A stretch of 26,322 bases of DNA from CAMCSH01 sp043748535 (GCA_043748535.1 JAYTMY010000119.1:1-26322), one strand, 5' to 3'; shown: positions 1-8,321, counted from the first letter of the stretch. Numbers and translations are program-made. The notes: a model not told the origin generated them from the letters alone.

Positions 1-869
1 AGGCGGTTGGGAAGTTTGTGCTTGCGGAACCACTCGATGTCGGTGACGTCGCCGAAGGTGCAGCACATGACGATGCCGGTGCCCTTGTCGGGATCGGCTT
101 TTTCGTCGGCGAGGATAGTGACCGTGTGACCGAAAAGCGGCACGATGGCCTGCTGGCCGATGAGGTGTTTATACTTCTCGTTTTCGGGGTGGATGAACAT
201 CGCGACGCAGGCCGGCAGCAGCTCGGGGCGGGTGGTGGCGATGGGGATCAGGGTGCCGTCGGCGGCGCTGAAGTTGAGGTAGTTGAAGGTGGTGCCTTTG
301 GGGACATCATCGACTTCGGCCTGGGCGAAGGAGGTCTGGCATTTGACGCACCAGAGAGTGGGCATGGAGCGGTAGTCGACCTTGTCCTTCTTGAGCAGGT
401 CGAGGAAGCTGCGCTGCGAGATGCGCTGCGACGACTTGGAGATGGTCGAGTAGACGTTGTCCCAAGCGCAGGAGAAGCCGAGGCTCATCCACAGGTCGCG
501 GAACTGGACGCGGTATTTGGCGGAGGTTTCTTCGCAGAGTTTGACGAAGTCTTCGCGGGGCATGTCGGCGCCCTTCTTGCCGGTTTCCTTCTCGGTGAGG
601 ATCTCGGTGGGCAGGCCGTTGTCGTCGAAGCCGAAGGGGTAGAGGACATTTTTGCCAGCTTGGCGCTGGTAGCGGGCGATGATCTCGGTCTGGGTGTAGG
701 AGAAGACGTGGCCGATGTGGAGCTTGCCGGAGACAGTGGGCGGCGGCGTGTCGATGGTGAAGGGCTCGGCCTTGGAGGACGGATCGAACTTATAGATCTT
801 ATTATCGTCCCAGAATTTCTGCCATTTGGCTTCGGCGGCGGCGCGTTCGTAGTTGGCGGGGAGGTTCAT
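1..869 (-). CDS. valS: Valyl-tRNA synthetase, archaeal/rickettsial type (5' part, cut by window edge)
   Basis: Charges tRNA-Val with valine in the cytoplasm. The gene reads off the left edge, so only about 289 N-terminal residues are present. The ATG at 867-869 lies a short distance after AAGGA on the minus strand. Seen: the class I HIGH motif at residues 51-54 inside GKLHIGHVFSYTQTE, a Cys pair (CVKCQ) near residue 180, and the start of the CP1 editing domain with TTRPELLPACVA and KGTGIVMCCTFGD. From family knowledge, the strings DTPPPTVSGKLHIGH and PFGFDDNGLPTE, with the CCTFGD editing segment, fit the shorter archaeal-like ValRS of Rickettsia-type bacteria better than the usual bacterial form. 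The KMSKS loop and anticodon-binding domain lie outside the window. The identity is firm; the subtype is a recollection-based judgement. Confidence 0.93.
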   Translation of the reverse strand, partial: MNLPANYERAAAEAKWQKFWDDNKIYKFDPSSKAEPFTIDTPPPTVSGKLHIGHVFSYTQTEIIARYQRQAGKNVLYPFGFDDNGLPTEILTEKETGKKGADMPREDFVKLCEETSAKYRVQFRDLWMSLGFSCAWDNVYSTISKSSQRISQRSFLDLLKKDKVDYRSMPTLWCVKCQTSFAQAEVDDVPKGTTFNYLNFSAADGTLIPIATTRPELLPACVAMFIHPENEKYKHLIGQQAIVPLFGHTVTILADEKADPDKGTGIVMCCTFGDVTDIEWFRKHKLPNR

Positions 870-1060
870 CGTCGGGGGTCCTTGTGGATTGAAAAGCCGG
901 GGAAGATAACGCGAAAAACGAAAAAGTTTACCAGCCTTCCTCGCGCGCCGCCATCATTCAGAATGCCAATTGAGGACAAGCATGACTGGTGGGGCAAGGC
1001 TGCGTCGTTTTGATCTCAGTTTTGTCGCCAAGGCTTCGTTCGCCTGGCTCACCGTGTGGC

Positions 1061-3262
1061 TCAGCGTCCGAGGCCGTAGGAGATCAGGTTGGCGAGGAGA
1101 CGGAAGGCGGCACTGGTCTCAAGGCCGGGAACAGCGTCGTCGCTGGCGCCGGCCAGGCCGGAGCTAAGGTCGAGAGGGCAATAGACGACGGCGAAACGCT
1201 TGTTGACGCGGACGCCGAGGAGGAGTTCACGCGGCTTGCCATCGGCTCCTCCGGCCGCCTTGGTCAGCTGTGGTGGCTGAGAGAATGGTTCCGCGAAGAG
1301 AGGGCTATCCGCCGGGATGCTTTCCAGTTTTGCCTCGGGCACGATCTGGGGCAGGAGCTGGCGGAAGGAGCGATCGAATTCATCGCAGCCGCAGGCCGAT
1401 TCGGCGATCAGGAAGCCGCCATCGCCGAGCCAGTTTTTAAGATTGCGGATCTCGACCGGGCTGAGGCTGAGGGCGGCATCGGAACTGAGGAAGAGAACGG
1501 CATGGCGACGCAGGGCTTCGGCATCGGCGAGATCGATGATGCTCGGCACTTTGACGGTGGGCACTGTCAAGGTCTTGCGCATGAAGCCGAGGAAGTTGGC
1601 GACGGAACTGGGGTCGGGATCTTTGCCGGCGAGGCGGATCATCGGCAGATCCATGCCGTCGTCAGCGGCGCCCGGGCTGCGACTGAAATCTTCCTTGGCG
1701 GCTTCCGCGGCGGTGGCGGCTGGTTTCAGCACCGCGACACGGGCGAGGCGCTCGACCAGGGGTTTTTGTTTCAAGGCAAAACGGGAGAGATTGGCGAGGC
1801 TGCAGGACTGCACTTGGCTGAGGTCGTTTTTCTCCAAGGCGAGGGAGATGTCTTCGGAGCTGATGAAGATGCGCAAGGGACGGCAGCGCGAGCTCAGCAT
1901 TTGCAGGGGCAGGGAGATTCCCTGGAGGTCGTAATACATTCTGCGGAGTTCATGGGCGGCGCTGATTTCGCCGATCCGGAGTCCGGGGTGGAGCGTCCCG
2001 AGCTGTTCCAGGACCGAGGCTTTAAAAGTCGCATCATTGAGGCAGGGTGTGATCAGGAGGGTGCCGTCTTTATCGAGGTGGGATTTGAGGACGGCGAGCT
2101 CTTTTTCCGACAGCTTCAACTTGCCTCTACCGGCGAGGACGAGCAGGGGTGCCCGCGCCAGATTGCTGTCGCCGCTGACCAGTTCGGCACTGCACCAGTC
2201 GAGGGGACTGGTGAAGAGGCGAGACATCTCCTGGGTGAGGTGGCGGACATCGCGGCGCCGGAGGTTCCAGTTTTCGAGATCGCCCGTTGCCGCTTCGCCC
2301 CAGCGGATCTTGCAGGCGAAAACCGGGGTATTGCCCTTGCCGATAAACAGCAGACGGAAGGCGTCGCTGAGCATCACTTGGCCGCGCATGTCTTCATTGG
2401 CGGCGAAATAGGTGATGCCAGTGCGATACCAGTCGACTTTACCGAGGATACGCCGGTCGTGAAGAATGCCGACCCGTTCCATGGCGTAAGCGGTGTAGGA
2501 ATCCATCATGGTGGAGCGATCCTTGAGGAGGGTTCCGATGTAGGTGAGGCCGCGGCTGATGGCCGGGTCGGATTGGTAGCGCCCGATCTGGCTTGGGCCG
2601 TTCCGGATTTCGAGCGAGAGATCGGATTCGACCCCGCAAATCGCCAAGCTGGCGAGACCGGCGGCGCTCATGCTGGGCGAGGGGCTGCCGCGGCCGATGT
2701 AGCTCCAGCCGCCTTCAGCTCCTTGCATCGCCCGGAAGTGGTTGGCGCTGCGAGCATAAGCGTCCTTGGGGATGGCCACACCGGCATCTTGACCGGCCTT
2801 TAAGCCAAGTAGCCCGAACTGGGTGACCGAGTGGTCGCCGGAACCGGTGCCCTGATAGTTCCAAGTGCCGTCTTTGGCCTGATGCGCGATCAGCCATTTG
2901 GTCGCGATTTCGATCTCTTTGCGGTAACGCTTCGGCTCGGCGGCATTAAAAGCGCAAGCGTAGAGGCCGATGGCATAGACATCGTCAGAAGGGAAGTTGT
3001 CGACCAGGTAATTGAGGCCGGCCGCGACTGCCGGATCTTCCTTGGTGGCGCCGTTGACCAAGAGAGCATAGAGATGCAAGGCGGTGGCACCTGAGGCATG
3101 CCCGGGGTAACTCCACGAGCCGTCTTTGTTCTGCTCCGCACGGATCCGGTCGCCGTAGAGCTTGGCCAGTTGCCGCACGGTTTCGGCATCAGGTTCCTGG
3201 GCCGACAAGTGCAGAGGCAGATGGATGCCGATCAGGCAGAGCAGGAGGACTAGCAGTCGCAT
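1061..3262 (-). CDS. Exported alpha/alpha-toroid (squalene-cyclase-like) protein with DUF4159-like domains
   Basis: A 733-aa protein of unknown function, probably exported. Residues 1-21 form a signal peptide (hydrophobic core LLVLLLCLIGIHL, likely cut near LSAQ). Residues about 25-305 carry repeats of the prenyltransferase/squalene-oxidase type, marked by QNKDGSWSYPG (about 44-54), QAKDGTWNYQGTG (128-140) and QGAEGGWSYIGRG (180-192). Residues from about 311 to the end look like two DUF4159-type alpha/beta domains, with LLVLAGRGKLKLSEKE and AVLFLSSDAALSLSPVE as matching cores. From family knowledge, toroid plus DUF4159 proteins are common in Planctomycetota and Verrucomicrobiota, and no enzyme activity is established. 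The ATG follows AGGAG at good spacing. It sits 35 nt after mlaF, so it is probably the last gene of the lipid-transport operon. No terpene-cyclase DXDD-type motif is evident, so cyclase activity is not claimed. Confidence 0.85.
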   Translation of the reverse strand: MRLLVLLLCLIGIHLPLHLSAQEPDAETVRQLAKLYGDRIRAEQNKDGSWSYPGHASGATALHLYALLVNGATKEDPAVAAGLNYLVDNFPSDDVYAIGLYACAFNAAEPKRYRKEIEIATKWLIAHQAKDGTWNYQGTGSGDHSVTQFGLLGLKAGQDAGVAIPKDAYARSANHFRAMQGAEGGWSYIGRGSPSPSMSAAGLASLAICGVESDLSLEIRNGPSQIGRYQSDPAISRGLTYIGTLLKDRSTMMDSYTAYAMERVGILHDRRILGKVDWYRTGITYFAANEDMRGQVMLSDAFRLLFIGKGNTPVFACKIRWGEAATGDLENWNLRRRDVRHLTQEMSRLFTSPLDWCSAELVSGDSNLARAPLLVLAGRGKLKLSEKELAVLKSHLDKDGTLLITPCLNDATFKASVLEQLGTLHPGLRIGEISAAHELRRMYYDLQGISLPLQMLSSRCRPLRIFISSEDISLALEKNDLSQVQSCSLANLSRFALKQKPLVERLARVAVLKPAATAAEAAKEDFSRSPGAADDGMDLPMIRLAGKDPDPSSVANFLGFMRKTLTVPTVKVPSIIDLADAEALRRHAVLFLSSDAALSLSPVEIRNLKNWLGDGGFLIAESACGCDEFDRSFRQLLPQIVPEAKLESIPADSPLFAEPFSQPPQLTKAAGGADGKPRELLLGVRVNKRFAVVYCPLDLSSGLAGASDDAVPGLETSAAFRLLANLISYGLGR

Positions 3263-3297
3263 GGAAAATCTCCTGGAGGCTGAGGTCTAAACGGCGC

Positions 3298-4050
3298 TCA
3301 GATCTTGATGCCGCGTATGTAGCCGGCTGAGAACTGCGCTTTGATAAAGCCTTGCACGATGTCGGAGTCCGAGGCGCAGAATTCCTCGGGGGTACCGAGG
3401 GCGATGATGTGGCCTTCCGACAACATGGCGATGCGGTCGCCGATGGAGAAGGCGGAGTGGAGGTCGTGGGTGACCACCACCGAAGTGACGCCGAGGCGCT
3501 GCTGCAGCTCTTTGATCAAGGCGTCGATATGGCGGCTCATCACTGGGTCGAGTCCGGAGGTGGGTTCGTCGTAGAGAATCACTTCGGGGCGGGTGACGAT
3601 GGCGCGGGCGAGGCCGGCGCGTTTCTGCATGCCGCCGGAGATCTCCGACGGCTTGAGGTTAAAGGCGTGGTCGAGCTTGACCATGGTCAAGGCCTCCATG
3701 GTCCGCGCTTCCGCTTCGTCTTCATCGACACCGCGTTCGAGCAGCGGCAGAGCGACATTTTGGGCGACGGTGAGCCAGGCGAGCAAGGCGCCGGATTGGA
3801 AGAGGACGCCGAAATGGGAATTCATCTCCGAGCGCTGGGTCGGATTCATTGCGGTCAGATCCTGGCCATTGAGGAAGATCTGGCCGGAGTCAGGAGTCAG
3901 CAATCCGACCATGCTCCGCAGCGACACGCTTTTGCCAGTGCCGGACGGACCAACGATGACAAAGGTCTCGCCTTTGTTGATGGTGAAGGAAACGCGGTCG
4001 AGGACGACGCGCTCGCCAAAGGAGCGGGTGATATTGCGAAATTCGAGCAT
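3298..4050 (-). CDS. mlaF: MlaF-like ABC transporter ATP-binding protein
   Basis: ATPase of a phospholipid (Mla/MCE-type) ABC transporter, acting on the inner face of the cytoplasmic membrane with the MlaE-like permease encoded just upstream. It is 250 aa, a normal length. Seen: Walker A GPSGTGKS at 34-41, LFQSGALLAWLTVAQNV around 83-99 (the Q-loop region typical of MlaF), ABC signature SGGMQ at 138-142, Walker B VILYDE at 157-162, and the H-loop in VVTHDLHS. The SGGMQKRAGLARAI stretch and the FQSGALL segment separate it from generic importer ATPases. The start is ATG at 4048-4050, only 8 nt after the mlaE stop, with a weak Shine-Dalgarno, so translation is likely coupled to mlaE. The substrate is inferred from the family only. 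Confidence 0.92.
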   Translation of the reverse strand: MLEFRNITRSFGERVVLDRVSFTINKGETFVIVGPSGTGKSVSLRSMVGLLTPDSGQIFLNGQDLTAMNPTQRSEMNSHFGVLFQSGALLAWLTVAQNVALPLLERGVDEDEAEARTMEALTMVKLDHAFNLKPSEISGGMQKRAGLARAIVTRPEVILYDEPTSGLDPVMSRHIDALIKELQQRLGVTSVVVTHDLHSAFSIGDRIAMLSEGHIIALGTPEEFCASDSDIVQGFIKAQFSAGYIRGIKI

Positions 4051-4058
4051 GGGGGTTC

Positions 4059-4862
4059 TCAGTAGAAGAGTGAGGTGACGAAGAAGCCGATGACCATGAT
4101 GAAGAGGAAGGAGATGACGACGGCGCGGCGGGTGCTGCGGCCGACGCCGACAGCGCCGTCGGTGGTGGTCAATCCTTGATAGGCCGAAACGGTGATGATG
4201 ATGACGGCGAAAACCACTGACTTGAGCAGGCCAATGTAGACATCGCGGAGCTCGAGGTCGAGAATGGCATTTTTGTAGAAGGCCTGCGGGCTAACCCCGA
4301 GCTGAGTCTTGGCGACAAGCATGCCGCCGAAAGCACCGATCAGATCGGAGAACATGGTCAAGGCCGGGCACATGAAGAGCAGTGCGTAGAGGCGGGGGGT
4401 GATGAGGTAGTCGACCGGGTTGATGTTCATCACCTTGAGGGCCGAGACTTCTTCCGAGATGTTCATGGTGCCGACTTCCGCGGCGTAGGCCGAGCCGATA
4501 CTGGCGGCGAGAATGAGCGCCGTCATCACCGGGCCAAGCTCGCGGACGAGTGAGACGATGACGAGGGAGCCGACGCGGTCTTGCTGGTTGTATTCCTGCA
4601 GGATGACGCCGGACTGGCGGGCGAGGATCATGCCCATACACAGCGCGACGACGCTGGCGATGAAGATGCTTTTGATCGAGCATGCATACATCTGACGCAT
4701 CAGCTCGGCGCGACGGTGGGGCAGGCGATGGCCGAAACGGAAAGCTTCGGCGGTGATCAAAAGGGCATCGCCGACGGCCATGGTGTAGCCTCGGATGAGG
4801 CGTCCCGCTTGTTCAAAGAGATTGCGGGTCGGAGGAAGGAAAACCGGTTCAAAATTGCGCAC
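4059..4862 (-). CDS. mlaE: MlaE-like ABC transporter permease
   Basis: Integral membrane permease of the MlaE/YrbE family, the partner of the adjacent MlaF for lipid movement between membranes. I start it at GTG 4860-4862, giving 267 aa, because AGGAG lies 7 nt upstream and the product begins MRNFEPVF. This start overlaps the end of the DUF2062 gene by 14 nt. An upstream in-frame ATG at 4952 would add 30 residues buried in that gene and lacks support. Seen: an N-terminal amphipathic region, the family signature RELGPVMTALILAASIGSA from residue 107, continuing to AAEVGTM, and the C-terminal GVGRSTRRAVVISF. There are about five hydrophobic segments. No MlaD-type MCE gene follows, which is unusual for the system. 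Confidence 0.92.
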   Translation of the reverse strand: MRNFEPVFLPPTRNLFEQAGRLIRGYTMAVGDALLITAEAFRFGHRLPHRRAELMRQMYACSIKSIFIASVVALCMGMILARQSGVILQEYNQQDRVGSLVIVSLVRELGPVMTALILAASIGSAYAAEVGTMNISEEVSALKVMNINPVDYLITPRLYALLFMCPALTMFSDLIGAFGGMLVAKTQLGVSPQAFYKNAILDLELRDVYIGLLKSVVFAVIIITVSAYQGLTTTDGAVGVGRSTRRAVVISFLFIMVIGFFVTSLFY

Positions 4863-5472
4863 GATGTATCTCCTGGCGCTTGAGTTCGCGATGGTGTCTG
4901 AAAGAAGTGACGGAACGGAAGGTGAGGATTCCAAGCGAGGCGCCGAGCACAAGCCCGATCACAATACCACCTAAGGTGAAGGCGATGATAAAGGGGAGGC
5001 CCATGTCGAGCAACTCATGAAGAAAATGCAGAGGAGATTGCCGATGCATGAGTCGGGATTCGATATCACTCCATAAAGGCGATCCCGGGACGATGGCCGA
5101 GCCTATGGCGTATTGCAGAGGCCAGGTCACAGGATACATCGGTGCCACATGGATGATGGTGGCGAGGCAGGCGACGGTTTTATTACAACGGCAGCACCAA
5201 GCCAGAAAAATCGCCATGATGGGGTGGCCGACCGGCACGATGAACGCGGACAGCACGCCCAAGAAGACGGAAAGAGCGAGCTCGGAGGGAGATGCAGGAT
5301 GGCGGCGAATGTAGATCAGCCGATAGCGGAGAAAACGGATGATCCGGTTTTCCCGCTTGCGAGGCGCGGCTGTTGAACTCACAGACAAAAGTAAGGGCTC
5401 CAATTTTTCCCCGCAAGCTACGCGGGGAAATCGGCCATGTCTATCTCCAAAGCGGCGATTTTCCTCATCCAC
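4849..5472 (-). CDS. DUF2062 domain membrane protein
   Basis: A 207-aa membrane protein with a DUF2062 domain, function unknown. A basic, soluble N-terminal stretch (1-60) precedes hydrophobic segments at about 64-92, 100-130 and 157-185. Recognisable family features are FLRYRLIYIRRHPASPSELALSVFLG followed by a Pro-rich middle (HVAPMYPVTWPLQYAIG). The start ATG 5470-5472 follows GGAGG at 7 nt spacing, so the long N-terminus is probably real. It is the first gene of the minus-strand envelope operon and overlaps the mlaE start. From family knowledge, DUF2062 proteins often lie near envelope or glycosyltransferase genes. The link to lipid transport is inference from position. Confidence 0.85.
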   Translation of the reverse strand: MDEENRRFGDRHGRFPRVACGEKLEPLLLSVSSTAAPRKRENRIIRFLRYRLIYIRRHPASPSELALSVFLGVLSAFIVPVGHPIMAIFLAWCCRCNKTVACLATIIHVAPMYPVTWPLQYAIGSAIVPGSPLWSDIESRLMHRQSPLHFLHELLDMGLPFIIAFTLGGIVIGLVLGASLGILTFRSVTSFRHHRELKRQEIHRAQF

Positions 5473-5507
5473 CTTCCTCCACGGATTTACTTTGATGAGC
5501 GAGACTG

Positions 5508-6242
5508 GTGTTTAAATCACTTCGAGATAGAGTGAGCGACACACTTGGTTTCAAAATTGTCGGAGTTTTTGGTTTGGATCAAATTTACAGGCTTATTCAT
5601 GCGCTGATGGAGCAGGATACGGCGGCCCTTTCCGACCCTCGTCTAGCCCTCATGTTGTACATCATAGTCGCCAGTTTCATGATTTTGGAAAACGGCTTCC
5701 TCCCAACTGCCTTTCTACCTGGTGACAGCCTCCTGGTTCTCACCGGCGTCCTGATTTATGAGGATGTCCTGGTCTGGTGGATCGTCATTCCGCTTTTGAT
5801 CGCGAGTTCATTTTTGGGGACTTGGCTCGGTTATCTGCAAGGAAAATTCTTTGGCCATACCAAGATCTATCACCGCCTGATGTCTCACGTTGATGAGGAG
5901 CACCGCGACCGGGCCTTCCGGCTCTTGACAAAACATGGCATTCTGACTCTCATCTGTGCCCGTTACATTGCCTTTGTGCGCACCGTCTATCCCTGCTTGA
6001 TCGGGGTGGCAGGCGTTCCACTGAGAAAATTTCTAAGCATCAATTTCATCAGTTCCATACTCTGGGTTCTGCCCTTGGTCGGTTTCGGCTTTGCCATCAG
6101 CCATAGCTCACTTGTCGAACGCTATAAACAGCAGTTTTTGGGCGTCGTGATTTATCTCCCCCTCGTGCTGCTGATCATCGGCGTCATCGCTCTGCTTGCC
6201 CGTCAACTCCGGAAATCGAAGAGCAAGGCGCCGAAGGATTGA
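5508..6242 (+). CDS. DedA-family (SNARE-associated / VTT domain) membrane protein
   Basis: A polytopic inner-membrane protein of the DedA/VTT family; characterised members help flip or recycle phospholipids and undecaprenyl phosphate and maintain proton motive force. Seen: ENGFLPTAFLPGDSLLVLTG at 61-80, matching the family loop with PG(D/E)xLL, then GTWLGYLQGKFFG near 104-116, and the conserved ARYIAFVRTVYPCLIGVAG at 151-169 followed by INFISSILWVLPL. The frame opens at GTG 5508-5510 with only a weak Shine-Dalgarno, and an internal GTG at residue 9 follows a purine-rich stretch, so the start is uncertain. It diverges from the DUF2062 gene with only 35 nt between starts. It looks somewhat less GC-rich than most neighbours. 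Function is consistent with the adjacent lipid-transport operon. Confidence 0.9.
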   Translation: MFKSLRDRVSDTLGFKIVGVFGLDQIYRLIHALMEQDTAALSDPRLALMLYIIVASFMILENGFLPTAFLPGDSLLVLTGVLIYEDVLVWWIVIPLLIASSFLGTWLGYLQGKFFGHTKIYHRLMSHVDEEHRDRAFRLLTKHGILTLICARYIAFVRTVYPCLIGVAGVPLRKFLSINFISSILWVLPLVGFGFAISHSSLVERYKQQFLGVVIYLPLVLLIIGVIALLARQLRKSKSKAPKD

Positions 6243-6300
6243 GAATCAAAAGTCTCTAGGTAGCGTCTATGCCAACTTCGGCCATTCTCACACCTAAGGT

Positions 6301-7011
6301 TCAATCCCGAATTCTATCCATCTCAGCATCATAGATGAAGGTGGTGTTTTCCGCATCGGGGGCCTGACCGCGAAGTTCCTCCAGCTTCCGCCATAAACGC
6401 GGATCGATCAGTTTGACTGCCTCTTGCCAGACTTTTTGATCAGGGGTCGCCCAACACAGAGGATGAACCTCGAAGTCACCCCAGTATTCGTCATCTTCGC
6501 CGGGGTGGAAGGTGACACTGCAGGGAATCCACTCCCCGACCTCAAGCTTGTACCAGGGAAGCTGTACCGATTCCACCATTTGCAGTCCGTAGCGGATCTC
6601 GTCGGCATCAGCGCGCATATCGGTGAGGGCGACGATGGTCAGTGGCGACAGCTTGGTGATCACCGCCGGCGTCAGAGGAGCTTCGAAGGCCATCAGCATC
6701 TGCTCGGGCCGATATCGGAAGTTGTGAAGATTCGGTACAAAAAGACGAGCAAAAAAGGCCACTGGCAAGAAGAGGAAGGTGGCCAACAACCAGTTGCCTG
6801 TGGAATATTTCCAGACAATCACGGGGAGCAAAAACAGCAAGGCGGCCGAACTGATGAAAAACCACAAATACTCCCAACGCCAATAGCTGTTGTACTTGCG
6901 AACCCTTGCAGCATCGACGTCGAAATCCAGATCGGTTGTATCCGGCAGGCGCGGGATGGCGTCGGATTCCTCGCTGTCGTCACCTTGATCGGCAATGGCG
7001 ACTTTGCTCAT
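6301..7011 (-). CDS. Two-TM protein resembling DUF3239
   Basis: A 236-aa protein with an acidic N-terminus, two transmembrane helices at about 48-67 and 74-93, and a soluble C-terminal domain. I do not know a function. The C-terminal part (APLTPAVITKLSPLTIVALTDM, then YWGDFEVHPLCWATPD and DPRLWRKLEEL) resembles my memory of the actinobacterial DUF3239 family, where a YW...P..W.TPD segment is also followed by a helix. I treat this as a moderate lead only. The start ATG 7009-7011 follows AGGA at about 8 nt spacing. It lies 48 nt after the unrecognised 387-aa gene, probably in the same transcript. It converges with the dedA-type gene, with 58 nt between stops. Confidence 0.75.
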   Translation of the reverse strand: MSKVAIADQGDDSEESDAIPRLPDTTDLDFDVDAARVRKYNSYWRWEYLWFFISSAALLFLLPVIVWKYSTGNWLLATFLFLPVAFFARLFVPNLHNFRYRPEQMLMAFEAPLTPAVITKLSPLTIVALTDMRADADEIRYGLQMVESVQLPWYKLEVGEWIPCSVTFHPGEDDEYWGDFEVHPLCWATPDQKVWQEAVKLIDPRLWRKLEELRGQAPDAENTTFIYDAEMDRIRD

Positions 7012-7059
7012 GTTTTGTTCCTGGGTTTGTTAAGTCTACTAGCTGGATGTGGCTCGAAT

Positions 7060-8223
7060 TCAGCTCTCTCCTCGAATACGAGCCAGCCGCTCAGGACCGG
7101 AAGGCGCGGCGAGGAAGTCTGGAATCGTCCGGTCATTACGACAGGGACGTTTGAGGAATTCCACCGGCCATTCGGTGATCCGCGGCTCGCGGCGATGAAG
7201 GAAGTGTCCGTCCTCTGGCTCGTCGAGATATTCGTGCTGATACACCAGTGCGACCAAGTCGCCGCCTTTGGCCTCTTCCGCCTCTGCGGCTTCCGCAAAG
7301 CTGGCAAAGGCCTTGAAGCTGCTGCGTTTCCAGAGGCGGTATTCAAGAATCGCATCCCAGACATAACCGCCTCCGGATTTGCTCAAAGCGGCGTATTTGC
7401 CAACCGCCTCCGGGAGCAGAGCGTCGGGGAAGGAAGAGGGCATCTGTTGACGAGACAAGAATGCAGCGGTGATCTCTTCCATCCCATACTCCTTCTTCGG
7501 CGCCTGGATCTTGAAGACTGGGCGGCCATCAACGACCTTGCAGCGCTGCCCAACCTGCAGCTTCACCAAGTCGACGAAGGCCGGGAAATAAGCGACAAAG
7601 GTCGAGAGGCCGATAAAGACGGTCTTCTTCGCCGTGACTCCAAATGAATGATCGCAGACTCGGTTGATCGTCGGCGAGCGAAAATCCTTGAGATCAGGCT
7701 CGATGGAAATGGAGAGTCTGTCGTTTTTGTATTCAAAGTCGATGGGCGACGACTCGAAGAACCAACGCATAGGAGTATTACTCTCCAGCGAATACGGCTG
7801 GCTCAGATCGAGGCCGCAGTTGCCGAAGTCATCCCTCGGACCGACGGAGACCTGATAGAGTTTCTTGACCGGACCGTCAAAGGTGAGGATCTTGGCCCAG
7901 GAAGGATCGGCTTCCTGCAAATAGAGCACAATGTTCGGCTGATAGCGCTCTAAGTAGACATTGTAAAAGGTGCATTGTTTGGGTGATTTTTGATGGATGA
8001 CGCTGCCGATGAAATCAGGGAAGCAGAGCCCAGTATGACTCATGAAGATGTAGCACTTGTCTCCATCGACGAGGTAGCAGTAGTTGGGCGCCCAAGGGAG
8101 ATCGACTCGCCGGAATTTGAGCTGGTTGAGGACGCCCCAATCTTCAGCGTGCATTCCTCGTGCTTCTGGCTTGTCATTCAAGTGGCAGATCTTGGTGTAG
8201 CGGGCGACTTGTTCGGGGGACAT
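7060..8223 (-). CDS. Unrecognised 387-aa protein
   Basis: I do not recognise this protein. It has no signal peptide. It begins MSPEQVARYTKICHLND and is rich in aromatic residues and Cys, with a hydrophobic stretch at 202-221 (VFIGLSTFVAYFPAFVDLVK). That stretch could be a single membrane helix or a buried strand-helix pair. A charged, Ala/Glu-rich helix (FASFAEAAEAEEAK) lies in the C-terminal third. No catalytic motif stands out. The ATG at 8221-8223 follows CGGAG at about 5 nt, supporting the start. It is followed by the DUF3239-like gene, so the two may work together. Directly upstream lies the inverted-repeat mobile element, whose insertion now separates this gene from pgm and must have changed its promoter region. 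Confidence 0.8.
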   Translation of the reverse strand: MSPEQVARYTKICHLNDKPEARGMHAEDWGVLNQLKFRRVDLPWAPNYCYLVDGDKCYIFMSHTGLCFPDFIGSVIHQKSPKQCTFYNVYLERYQPNIVLYLQEADPSWAKILTFDGPVKKLYQVSVGPRDDFGNCGLDLSQPYSLESNTPMRWFFESSPIDFEYKNDRLSISIEPDLKDFRSPTINRVCDHSFGVTAKKTVFIGLSTFVAYFPAFVDLVKLQVGQRCKVVDGRPVFKIQAPKKEYGMEEITAAFLSRQQMPSSFPDALLPEAVGKYAALSKSGGGYVWDAILEYRLWKRSSFKAFASFAEAAEAEEAKGGDLVALVYQHEYLDEPEDGHFLHRREPRITEWPVEFLKRPCRNDRTIPDFLAAPSGPERLARIRGES

Positions 8224-8265
8224 GCGGGCTCCGGGAAATGAGGATTGGGGGTGGGCGACATAGCC
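8224..8265. other. Short spacer between unknown gene and mobile element
   Basis: 42 nt of leader for the 387-aa gene on the minus strand, holding its Shine-Dalgarno (CGGAG). I see no clear promoter, so transcription probably comes through or from the mobile element. Confidence 0.4.
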
Positions 8266-8309
8266 CCCAGCCCGATGGGCTGGGCTATCAAAAGCGGTCC
8301 TTTGGACCG
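8266..8309. repeat. Left arm of the RAYT-like element (two hairpins)
   Basis: Outer hairpin at 8266-8284 (8-bp stem, GAT loop), linker at 8285-8294, inner hairpin at 8295-8309 (6-bp stem, TTT loop). It is the reverse complement of 8795-8838 at 43 of 44 positions. Confidence 0.9.
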
Positions 8310-8321
8310 GAACGCGGAGGG

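Noticed and set aside
18..1013. Plus-strand frame of 331 codons opposite valS
   Set aside because: The minus strand encodes ValRS with clear HIGH and editing motifs; the plus frame is its shadow.
989..2803. Long plus-strand open frame (604 codons) opposite the toroid/DUF4159 gene
   Set aside because: It is the complement of a well-supported gene with signal peptide and repeat motifs; the translation is Gly/Glu/Ala-rich without domains, as expected for antisense frames in GC-rich DNA.
4863..4952. N-terminal extension of the MlaE-like permease to ATG 4952
   Set aside because: It lies wholly inside the DUF2062 gene; the GTG at 4862 has AGGAG at ideal spacing and gives the family-like start.
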